64,000 bases of DNA from Flavobacterium cupreum. Lineage in GTDB: Bacteria > Bacteroidota > Bacteroidia > Flavobacteriales > Flavobacteriaceae. The translations under genes were made by a program, and so were the position numbers. Shown here piece by piece: positions 25,050 to 32,075 of the stretch. The DNA lies in assembly GCF_003996965.1 (NCBI RefSeq), contig NZ_QWDM01000007.1, positions 248,001 through 312,000 of the forward strand, written 5' to 3'. Each line of letters starts with the position of its first letter. Positions within the stretch are counted from its first letter, which is position 1. Under the pieces are notes generated by a model. It did not search any database and was not told where the DNA came from. It worked only from the letters and a program-made list of their open reading frames with translations.

Positions 25050-25203
25050 CTTAAAAAGTATCAATAATCATAATTCATTAAAATAAATATAATTTAATTA
25101 TTTACAAGTAAATTGCTAAAACTACGTATATTTTTTATTGAATATTCAGCTTATTTGTGATATAAGTGAATATAATTCATCTTTTTGTTTAAATTTTATT
25201 CAA

Positions 25204-28035
25204 TTACAGCCACTTTCGGGTAAAAAGATTGACTAATGTTTTAGGAGAAAAAGTGACCACAAATCGTATTTTTTCATTGTATTTGTTTTGGGAAACTTCC
25301 CAGCCGTTATTGGAGTATACCGGAAAATAGAGTTCAAAGTAATCCGGAACAAGGTTCAGTCGGATTCCGGCATCATACGCAAAATCAGCGGTTTGCTGTT
25401 TGCTTTTCATAACACCTACATCTCCATAAGCCTCAACCCAGTTCCAGATCGAATAACTGGCATTCAGGGTCGCCATCCATCTGTTTGCGTATCGCGGTGC
25501 TATTTTAGATTTAAAACCACCTTCCGCCATGACAAATTGCTGACTGAATATTCCGGTGCTTTCCGATCTTCCCAGGAAATTATAATCAAATAAATAATCT
25601 GTTGGCCGGTCTAAACCAAAACTGAAATAATCTGAATTGGTATTGTTGTAGATGAAACTTCCCGCATACAATCTCAAATTCAGCCTTCTGTTGTTTTCAA
25701 ATAACCTTCTGTATTCTATTTCCCCGGCCAGTTTTCCGAAATCACCCGAAAACTGAACATCAGTCATCAGATTAAAGTGATCGACCAATTCCGTTTTCGT
25801 ATTCAGGTAACGCGCATTGAAAACAGAATAATTGGGTTTGGAGTTGTCTGTGATATATTTGCTGGCTTCGCGATTTACGATGACCTGGCGCAACAGGAAA
25901 AGCTGTTTTCTGTTGTCCCTGAAATTTTCTTCCCGAATCCTGAACTGAACCATCGGATTCAATCTGAAATAAGTCGCATCGGGCGCATAATGATAATAAT
26001 TCTGACTAATCGAATATCTGACATTATAAAGTGTGCTGTTGCGATAAAAATGACTTAAAGAAAAGGCCGAAGAACCGGAAAGCGTGCCGGCATTAATAGA
26101 GTAGGCCGGATTAATATCGAATGTAAAGGGCTTGTCTAGTATCGTTTTATTGTGAAGACGTATTCCCGGAGTCAGTCCGTCATAGTAATTATAAGTAAGA
26201 GTCGGAACGTATAAGATCTGATTATAATACGGATCTTCAAGATCTTTTGCGAAATTAAATTTTATCGGACGATTTGTGATGACCAGGCTCTTCAATGATT
26301 TCCAGTTGTTTCTTAAATTGTATTCCGGAACTTCATTGTCATAATTCAAAACTATTTTATCTGCTTTTTTTCGGTCAAAAACGTAAATTGAATCATTGTT
26401 TCGGGGCTCAATCCATTTCTTGAAAACAACTTCGTTTTTTCTGATTCCGTACACAGGAATTGGCGTAAACACACTGGTTTTGTTTCGTATCGAAAATTGT
26501 ATACTGTCTTTGGTTCTGGAAACATTCGAAAATTTATAATCGATAATATCACGGGAATCAATAATGGTGGTAAAAAACCATTGAATGTCTTTTTGACTGT
26601 TTTTGGTTAGTATTTTTTCGAAATCAGATCGGTCCGCTTGTTGGGCTTTATTTAAATCATAAAATTCCTGTACACTCTGTGGTACAATATCATGGTTTAA
26701 ATAATCATCCAAATAGCTCAGGCTTAAACCGGCACGGTACTTACTGGCAATCTGTTCGTTAAATTTTATGAGGGTGTTTTTGGGATCTCCGAGAGGCTGA
26801 TCAAGGTTTTTTCTGGCCATCAGCATATAATAGTAGCTGTATTGTTCGTTAAAAGTCAGATTGGTAATGTTGTAACTTTTAAAGAGTTTCATGTTCGAGA
26901 GGCTTCCCAGCATCTTCTGGTCCAGATGGTTTTCTTCCATGAATTTCATCATGGTATAAATCTGAATCCCGTCGTAAACCCAGTTATCTTTTCTGGGATC
27001 TAAGCGCAGGCTGTTCTTTAAATAATTATTGAGATAGGTTTTCAAAAACGTAATTTCAAATATAAAATCATCTGAAAACGGACTAATAAAAGACGGCAGT
27101 TGATTTAATCCGTAAAAAGGATTTCGATCGTAATCAACCTGTGAAACTGTAATTTTTTCATGCGGATATTTACCAATAAAAGCACTGGCAAAATTAACGA
27201 CCTTATTGATGATAATGGCCTTTTCTATCTCGCTGAGTTTTTTGTTTTTTAGGTTAGAAAGTACTTCAATGGAGCCATTTTGATAGCTTTTGAAACTATT
27301 TTGTTTTTCGATAAATAAGTTAAAATCAGTTCTGTTATTTCCTGAAAAAGAATAAACAGCCGATTGTGGATTGGTCAGATCCGTTGCAACCGTATTTAAA
27401 TCCGTCGTAATCGAATAACCACTTGGGACTTTTATCGCGATTTCATAATTGGTGACTGCATTTGCAATATCGTCAAGATTGAAATTATTGTATTTTATAA
27501 AATTGTGATTTTCGAAACGTGCCGGGCTTAGATACCAGTTTTTCAGATTCATTCCGCCATTCTGGTCAAAACCATACTCGGTAAATTTATTGCTCGGAAT
27601 CTTGGCAACATAAGTCAGGTGCAGCTCGATTTTTTGATTCGGAAGAAGTTTCTGTTTTAGTTTTATAACGATATAATCCGGATTTTTCTCTGTTCTTTCC
27701 CAGTCAAGTGGGAGATCGTCAGAATCTGTCAGATTTACAATAGTGGTACTTCCTCTTTCCTCTGCGCCGGCCAAATGAAAACCGCGGTAAAACTCGTCCG
27801 AAAAACGTCTGGCTAACGGGGTATTTTTGCCTGAAAAAGCGTTGTTCCAGTCATTCAGCACAATCGAATCGAGAGAATCGTTAGAGATGTTGTAAAATAT
27901 AAGGTCCTGTTTTACATTCAGTGTTTTCAACTCAAAATTTACCGCAGCTTCTATCTTAGACTGATGTTGCGCATATTGTTTCATTGAACTGAATAAAACG
28001 AAAACGAAGAAAATTATTTTATAAAATGATCTCAA
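25204..28035 (-). CDS. M1-like pseudopeptidase fused to an outer-membrane beta-barrel
   Basis: 943 residues with a signal peptide (1-23, ending YAQ). Residues about 30-520 follow the layout of M1 (gluzincin) aminopeptidases: N-terminal beta domain, then the substrate-loop region NPFYGLNQLPSFI. The place of the zinc motif HEXXH reads FEITF, and the following W-x-x-D-G segment is NWVYDGIQIYTMMKF. No HEXXH occurs anywhere, so zinc catalysis is not expected. Residues about 610-943 are barrel strands ending in FVVTFSPKTLVNLFTRKWL. It is probably a surface-exposed binding or assembly protein. Annotation as an active aminopeptidase would be misleading. Confidence 0.75.
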   Translation of the reverse strand: MRSFYKIIFFVFVLFSSMKQYAQHQSKIEAAVNFELKTLNVKQDLIFYNISNDSLDSIVLNDWNNAFSGKNTPLARRFSDEFYRGFHLAGAEERGSTTIVNLTDSDDLPLDWERTEKNPDYIVIKLKQKLLPNQKIELHLTYVAKIPSNKFTEYGFDQNGGMNLKNWYLSPARFENHNFIKYNNFNLDDIANAVTNYEIAIKVPSGYSITTDLNTVATDLTNPQSAVYSFSGNNRTDFNLFIEKQNSFKSYQNGSIEVLSNLKNKKLSEIEKAIIINKVVNFASAFIGKYPHEKITVSQVDYDRNPFYGLNQLPSFISPFSDDFIFEITFLKTYLNNYLKNSLRLDPRKDNWVYDGIQIYTMMKFMEENHLDQKMLGSLSNMKLFKSYNITNLTFNEQYSYYYMLMARKNLDQPLGDPKNTLIKFNEQIASKYRAGLSLSYLDDYLNHDIVPQSVQEFYDLNKAQQADRSDFEKILTKNSQKDIQWFFTTIIDSRDIIDYKFSNVSRTKDSIQFSIRNKTSVFTPIPVYGIRKNEVVFKKWIEPRNNDSIYVFDRKKADKIVLNYDNEVPEYNLRNNWKSLKSLVITNRPIKFNFAKDLEDPYYNQILYVPTLTYNYYDGLTPGIRLHNKTILDKPFTFDINPAYSINAGTLSGSSAFSLSHFYRNSTLYNVRYSISQNYYHYAPDATYFRLNPMVQFRIREENFRDNRKQLFLLRQVIVNREASKYITDNSKPNYSVFNARYLNTKTELVDHFNLMTDVQFSGDFGKLAGEIEYRRLFENNRRLNLRLYAGSFIYNNTNSDYFSFGLDRPTDYLFDYNFLGRSESTGIFSQQFVMAEGGFKSKIAPRYANRWMATLNASYSIWNWVEAYGDVGVMKSKQQTADFAYDAGIRLNLVPDYFELYFPVYSNNGWEVSQNKYNEKIRFVVTFSPKTLVNLFTRKWL

Positions 28036-28113
28036 TAGATGCTTCTGTTTTTAAGATATATCTTTATTTACGTTCTCTGGGCGATGTTGGATTTTTGTAA
28101 AAATAGTATAAAA

Positions 28114-28137
28114 AAAGCTGTTAAAAAAAACAGCTTT
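28114..28137 (-). terminator. Terminator of the LOG-family transcript or upstream boundary hairpin
   Basis: Arms aaagctgtt (28114-28122) and aacagcttt (28129-28137) with an A-rich loop and T tracts on both strands. It lies between two minus-strand genes, downstream of the LOG gene (28255) and upstream of the M1-like gene start. Confidence 0.7.
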
Positions 28138-28254
28138 AATTTTTTGCAATATGTTGATGTAATTTAACTATTTAAGTAGTTTAAGTTCATGTAAATTTTA
28201 CTTTTACCGATGCGGCGTTGAATGAATTCAAATTATGTAAACAGCTAAAAATAT

Positions 28255-28983
28255 TTAGAAATTCGGACTTAAATCGTATTTTTTATAGAATTTGTCCAAA
28301 GCCTCAACCACTTCATCTTCAGTATCTACGATCTTAAATAGGTTAAGGTCTTCCGGGCTTACCGTATGCATTTTTTCTACTAAAACTGTTTTTACCCATT
28401 CGATCAGTCCCGACCAAAATTCAACACCTACTAATATAATTGGGAATTTTCCAATCTTTTTCGTCTGAATCAAAGTAATGGCCTCAAACATTTCGTCTAA
28501 AGTTCCAAAACCACCCGGCATAACCACAAAACCTTGTGAATACTTAACGAACATTACTTTTCTCACAAAGAAATAATCGAAATTCAGGTTTTTATCGTGA
28601 TCAATATAAGGGTTAAAATGTTGCTCAAAAGGCAATTCAATGTTCAGTCCAACCGAAGTTCCGCCTCCTAAATGCGCCCCTTTATTTCCGGCTTCCATAA
28701 TTCCCGGCCCTCCGCCTGTAATTACACCGTAACCTGCTTTACTAATTTTATAGGCAATTTTTTCTGCCAGTAAATAATATTTATCGTCTGGTTTTGTTCT
28801 GGCTGATCCAAAAATTGATACACACGGACCAATACGCCCCATGCTTTCGTAACCGTTTACAAACTCAGCCATGATTTTAAAAATCGCCCAGCTGTCATTG
28901 GTTCTGATTTCATTCCACGTTTTTTGTTTCAAACGGTCCTGAATTACTTTATCCTCATCATTATCAAAATCTTCTAATCTCAT
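28255..28983 (-). CDS. LOG-family protein (TIGR00730, cytokinin riboside monophosphate phosphoribohydrolase-like)
   Basis: 242 residues. The two diagnostic motifs are present: GGGPGIMEAGNKGAHLGGG (PGGxGT-like nucleotide site with the conserved GIMEA) and MPGGFGTLDEMFEAITLIQT. Family enzymes split nucleoside 5'-monophosphates into base and ribose-5-phosphate; in bacteria the natural substrate is often unknown. It has an N-terminal extension of about 50 charged residues compared with the shortest members. No signal peptide. It is monocistronic, with a palindromic element upstream. Confidence 0.9.
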   Translation of the reverse strand: MRLEDFDNDEDKVIQDRLKQKTWNEIRTNDSWAIFKIMAEFVNGYESMGRIGPCVSIFGSARTKPDDKYYLLAEKIAYKISKAGYGVITGGGPGIMEAGNKGAHLGGGTSVGLNIELPFEQHFNPYIDHDKNLNFDYFFVRKVMFVKYSQGFVVMPGGFGTLDEMFEAITLIQTKKIGKFPIILVGVEFWSGLIEWVKTVLVEKMHTVSPEDLNLFKIVDTEDEVVEALDKFYKKYDLSPNF

Positions 28984-29059
28984 TTTAGGTATTTTAATTA
29001 TTTATATTTTTATTCTTAAGTTGTGTCTTTATTTTTGAATCAGGTCGCCACATTGAGTG

Positions 29060-29170
29060 TGTACAGAGTGATGAGCTATTTCCTGCTGTCCGCTGTATCT
29101 TTTGTGGCGAACCCCGCCACAAAAGGATGCCGCTACCATCAGGGCTAGGGCATTCGGCTTCAATTAAAGC
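29060..29170. repeat. Dispersed repeat with 11-base palindrome
   Basis: Arms cttttgtggcg (29099-29109) and cgccacaaaag (29115-29125) are perfect, inside a GC-rich block that contrasts with its AT-rich surroundings. The block tctgctgtccgctgtatc type sequence recalls a repeat scattered in flavobacterial genomes; copy number cannot be judged here. Confidence 0.55.
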
Positions 29171-29198
29171 ATCGTTTTATAAAAAGAAGAACTCTTTA

Positions 29199-29558
29199 CT
29201 AATACGTCTGTTCTTCAATTGACTTGGTGATGTTGCTTTTGACCTTTCCGGTATGTTCTGTGGTTTTCGATTCAATCAGCATTATAGAACATTCTTCAAC
29301 CGATGAAACCCTGTGATTGATGCCTTTTTTCACAACGAATAAATCGCCTTTTTTCATCGTGAAAGAGGGCTCGTTTTCAATTTCCATTAAAAGTTCACCG
29401 TCGATGATGTAAAATAATTCATCTTCATTTTCGTGATTATGCCACGGCACTTCCTGACCTTTTATTTTGGCCACTTTAATATACTGATCGTTTACTTCAT
29501 CAATTATTTTAGGTGAAAAATAGCGGTCAACGGTATTTAATTTTTCTTTTAGATTCAT
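29199..29558 (-). CDS. Cupin-domain protein
   Basis: 119 residues forming one small cupin. Motif 1 is WHNHENEDELFYIIDGELLMEIE with the metal-binding His-His-Glu set, and motif 2 is KKGDLFVVKKGINHRVSS with the final His. So the metal site is intact. No signal peptide. Such stand-alone cupins are mostly sugar or small-molecule binding or isomerase-type proteins with unassigned substrates. It borders the AT-rich island that begins at about 29.8 kb. Confidence 0.9.
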   Translation of the reverse strand: MNLKEKLNTVDRYFSPKIIDEVNDQYIKVAKIKGQEVPWHNHENEDELFYIIDGELLMEIENEPSFTMKKGDLFVVKKGINHRVSSVEECSIMLIESKTTEHTGKVKSNITKSIEEQTY

Positions 29559-29841
29559 AGATTTTCTTTAAGTACCTGTCAAAATCAAAATAACGTTGAC
29601 AAAATGGGCGTACTAAATTAATCCTTTTTTCGAGAATTGTTACAAAAATCTGGGTTTATTAATTGAATTGTAACATTTTCAAAGGTTTGATTTTGGTTGG
29701 GGTTTCAATATCAGTAGATTAAGTTGTTATAGGAAATACGAATTGATATCTGTTGACACGTCGCAGTATCTTCTGCCGGTTTACGGTTTTGTTTAAATAA
29801 TTAAATATTAACCAGGATTTTTTTTGGTATAAATAGATCTT

Positions 29842-30186
29842 TTATAAAATCTTGTTTTTTAAAATAATTAATAGGTCGTCAAGTTTTTTGTATAATTCAT
29901 TTATTTCGCTCTGTGGTATTATAATCTTTATTTTTATACCATTTTTGGATTTATCTTTTTCTCTTTGATTAGTGTTGATACTAAATAACGTATCATCGCT
30001 TTCAAAAATATCCTCAACTTTCACATTTAATATTTTGGCCATTTTTTTCCATTCTTGTGTTGAAATTTTTATCAGACCTTTTTCTCTTCTATTATATTGG
30101 GATTGATCCATAAATAGTAGTTCTGCAATCTGTTCCTGAGATAATTTTTTCTCCCTTCTTTCGGCTTTTAATCTATTTTTTATCAT
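29842..30186 (-). CDS. XRE-family helix-turn-helix regulator of the AT-rich island
   Basis: 114 residues. Residues about 4-62 are an HTH_3 domain: LKAERREKKLSQEQIAELL (helices 1-2), FMDQSQYNRREKG (recognition helix) and WKKMAKILNVKVEDIFE. Residues about 65-114 are a polar linker and a coiled-coil-like tail (INELYKKLDDLLIILKNK) likely for dimerisation. It is divergent from the secreted-peptide gene at 30381, with 194 very AT-rich bases between them that contain direct repeats at 30257-30290. It probably controls that cluster and itself; this is inferred from arrangement. Confidence 0.85.
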   Translation of the reverse strand: MIKNRLKAERREKKLSQEQIAELLFMDQSQYNRREKGLIKISTQEWKKMAKILNVKVEDIFESDDTLFSINTNQREKDKSKNGIKIKIIIPQSEINELYKKLDDLLIILKNKIL

Positions 30187-30256
30187 TTTACCCTAAAATT
30201 TTTAATTTAACAAAATTAATAAAAAAGTAGGATTATATTTATATTGTATGCTTTGA

Positions 30257-30290
30257 TTCACATATTTTTTCGTATGTTCACATTTTTAAT
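30257..30290. promoter_or_regulatory. Direct repeats in the divergent gap, candidate operator of the XRE regulator
   Basis: ttcacatattttt (30257-30269) and ttcacatttttaa (30278-30290) are direct repeats starting 21 bases apart, each preceded by GTATG. Two-turn spacing suits a dimeric regulator. Only context supports this. Confidence 0.4.
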
Positions 30291-30380
30291 TAGAATTTAA
30301 AAAGTGAAATTTGTCTTACAAAATTTTTCGCGAGAATTTGTGTAATAATTTAAAATATTAATTTATACAATTTTTAAAAA

Positions 30381-30629
30381 ATGAAAAAAATGATTTATGC
30401 AACTGTTGTTATGATGTTATTTATAACTGTTTCTATGGGAAACATTAAAAAAAATCATATTCAAATTCTAACTTTAAAAGAAAATAAAAATACTGAGATT
30501 ATCAGATTAAAATATTCTGATAATATTGAAAATGTAGATTTAAAATTTAATAAAAAGTGTTATAGAGAAAAAAGTGATTTTGCCGGGTTTGTATGCTGGC
30601 TATTTAATATGCATTGTCAGCCGATCTAA
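30381..30629 (+). CDS. Short secreted cysteine-containing peptide, unknown family
   Basis: 82 residues. A clear Sec-type signal, MKKMIYATVVMMLFITVSMG, leaves a mature part of about 62 residues. The middle is lysine- and asparagine-rich; the C-terminus KKCYREKSDFAGFVCWLFNMHCQPI carries three cysteines in an aromatic, hydrophobic segment. I do not recognise the family, and there is no double-glycine leader. It is the first gene of an AT-rich cluster that ends in an ABC ATPase, followed at once by a hairpin. A signalling or antibacterial peptide is possible, but nothing in the sequence proves it. Confidence 0.65.
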   Translation: MKKMIYATVVMMLFITVSMGNIKKNHIQILTLKENKNTEIIRLKYSDNIENVDLKFNKKCYREKSDFAGFVCWLFNMHCQPI

Positions 30630-30650
30630 TTTATTTAAAAAGAATTATTT

Positions 30651-30681
30651 AAACAGCTATAATTCATTATAGCTGTTTTTT
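30651..30681 (+). terminator. Hairpin after the peptide gene, likely partial terminator
   Basis: Perfect 13-base arms aaacagctataat (30651-30663) and attatagctgttt (30666-30678), followed by T. It starts 21 bases after the peptide gene and ends 20 bases before the next start codon, so it could reduce read-through to the downstream genes. Confidence 0.75.
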
Positions 30682-30700
30682 GTTAATAAAAATCATAGAT

Positions 30701-31111
30701 ATGAAAATTGAAACAAAAGGAATATTTTTTTTACTACTTTTAATTACTACATGTAATTATAATGTTTTTCCACAAGATAGCAGACTTATGGGGAAATGGG
30801 TAAATAACGAAGATTACTCAGATATAAATTATATAGAATTTAAAAATGAAAATATAGTACTATTATTTCAGGGCGAAAAGCAGTCTCCTCCGTTTGTATT
30901 TATTACAGATTTTACAAAAGAACCAGTCTGGATAAATATGAAGGTTGAAGAGAATGGGATTGAAGCTAAAATATTAGGATTGCTACATTTTATTAACCCG
31001 GATAAAATAAAAATAGAATTTTTTTATGGTGAATTTGAAGAACAGCCTACGGATTTTTCTTTAAATAAAAACTCTCAAAGCCAGTTATATATATTTAATC
31101 GTTTAAAATAG
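30701..31111 (+). CDS. Small exported protein, lipocalin-like in outline
   Basis: 136 residues from the ATG at 30701; an upstream TTG at 30680 lies inside the hairpin T-tract and is not a credible start. N-terminal export signal KIETKGIFFLLLLITTCNYNVFPQ: the cysteine after ITT is a poor lipobox, so cleavage after the FPQ region by signal peptidase I is as likely. The mature part opens with DSRLMGKWVNNEDYSDINYIEF, like the first strand of Bacteroidota lipocalin-like proteins, and is beta-rich to the end. It ends on the base before the next gene starts. Possible immunity or chaperone protein; unproven. Confidence 0.65.
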   Translation: MKIETKGIFFLLLLITTCNYNVFPQDSRLMGKWVNNEDYSDINYIEFKNENIVLLFQGEKQSPPFVFITDFTKEPVWINMKVEENGIEAKILGLLHFINPDKIKIEFFYGEFEEQPTDFSLNKNSQSQLYIFNRLK

Positions 31112-31393
31112 ATGGTAAAAATTATATTTAAGTACTATTTTGATGTTAATTTTTTTAACCTTATCTATTCTTTTCTACTAAGTCTGTTGTTTTTTAATTT
31201 TTATTTAATGCCAATTATTTTTGCCAGCATTGGAACGATTTTCGGTATTTTCAGCTTTCAGTATTTTTATTGTAATGAATATTATTTTTATCATAATAAA
31301 GGATTTACTAAAAAGAGATTAAATTTGATTGTCCTGTTTTTGAATGTTTTTATTTCGACTATTGTCTTCATAACTTATCAGCTAATAAAATGA
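31112..31393 (+). CDS. Small integral membrane protein, putative ABC partner
   Basis: 93 residues, almost wholly hydrophobic, with about three transmembrane helices (about 13-32, 34-53 and 70-91) separated by FYCNEYYFYHNKGFTKKR, a basic turn. It starts on the base after the preceding stop and overlaps the ABC ATPase gene by 4 bases (ATGA at 31390), so it is tightly coupled to it. That makes it the likely membrane partner of the ATPase, although it is much smaller than a normal ABC permease. Family not recognised. Confidence 0.65.
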   Translation: MVKIIFKYYFDVNFFNLIYSFLLSLLFFNFYLMPIIFASIGTIFGIFSFQYFYCNEYYFYHNKGFTKKRLNLIVLFLNVFISTIVFITYQLIK

Positions 31394-32052
31394 ATGTTTT
31401 AGAAATTAAAAATGTAAATAAATCTTTTAAAGAAAAACAAATTTTAAAAAATTTATCATTTCAATTTTACACTGGTGAAATAAATGCAATTTTTGGACGA
31501 AATGGTAGTGGTAAATCGACTCTTTTAAAACTTATTTACGGAACTTTAAAATCAGATAGCATAGAAATTAGAATCAATGGAGAGTTCATAAAAGAGAGTA
31601 AAGTCATTTTGGACAATAGAATTGGTTATTTGCCACAAAAAGATTTCTTGCCTAAAAGATTAAAAGTTTCAGAAATAATTTTCATGTATTTTAATGATGA
31701 GGATAAACAAGATAAAATATTTTATGCTCCTCGGATTACTAATATACAAAATCGTAAAATTTGGGAATTATCTCTTGGAGAAAGAAGGTATTTGGAAATT
31801 ATTTTACTAGGTAATTTAAATCATAATTTTTTATTATTAGATGAGCCGTTTTCTATGGTTGAACCTTTATTTATTGAAATAATTAAAGATTTTTTAAATA
31901 ATATAAAAGAAACTAAAGGAATAATTTTGACGGATCATTATTATGAAGATGCTATGCAAATTGCAAACAAAATATTTTTAATAAAGGAAGGCGATAAGAT
32001 AAATATTCATGATAAAAATGATTTAGTTTATCATGGATATTTATCTCATTAA
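31390..32052 (+). CDS. ABC transporter ATP-binding protein
   Basis: 220 residues, a single nucleotide-binding domain. Walker A GRNGSGKST (about 37-45), Q-loop IGYLPQKDF, signature LSLGERRYLE (a variant of LSGGQ), Walker B FLLLDEPF and H-loop ILTDHYYEDA are all present, so it should hydrolyse ATP. The usual linker between Q-loop and signature is short. No large permease gene accompanies it; only the 93-residue membrane protein, which overlaps it by 4 bases. Base composition is extreme (22 G/C in the 120 bases 31381-31500). It ends convergent to uvrA. Confidence 0.88.
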   Translation: MNVLEIKNVNKSFKEKQILKNLSFQFYTGEINAIFGRNGSGKSTLLKLIYGTLKSDSIEIRINGEFIKESKVILDNRIGYLPQKDFLPKRLKVSEIIFMYFNDEDKQDKIFYAPRITNIQNRKIWELSLGERRYLEIILLGNLNHNFLLLDEPFSMVEPLFIEIIKDFLNNIKETKGIILTDHYYEDAMQIANKIFLIKEGDKINIHDKNDLVYHGYLSH

Positions 32053-32075
32053 AAATTTAGATTTTAAAGATCTCT

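Noticed and set aside
28114..28137. Riboswitch in front of the M1-like gene
   Set aside because: The only structure is a simple hairpin with T tracts that fits a terminator.
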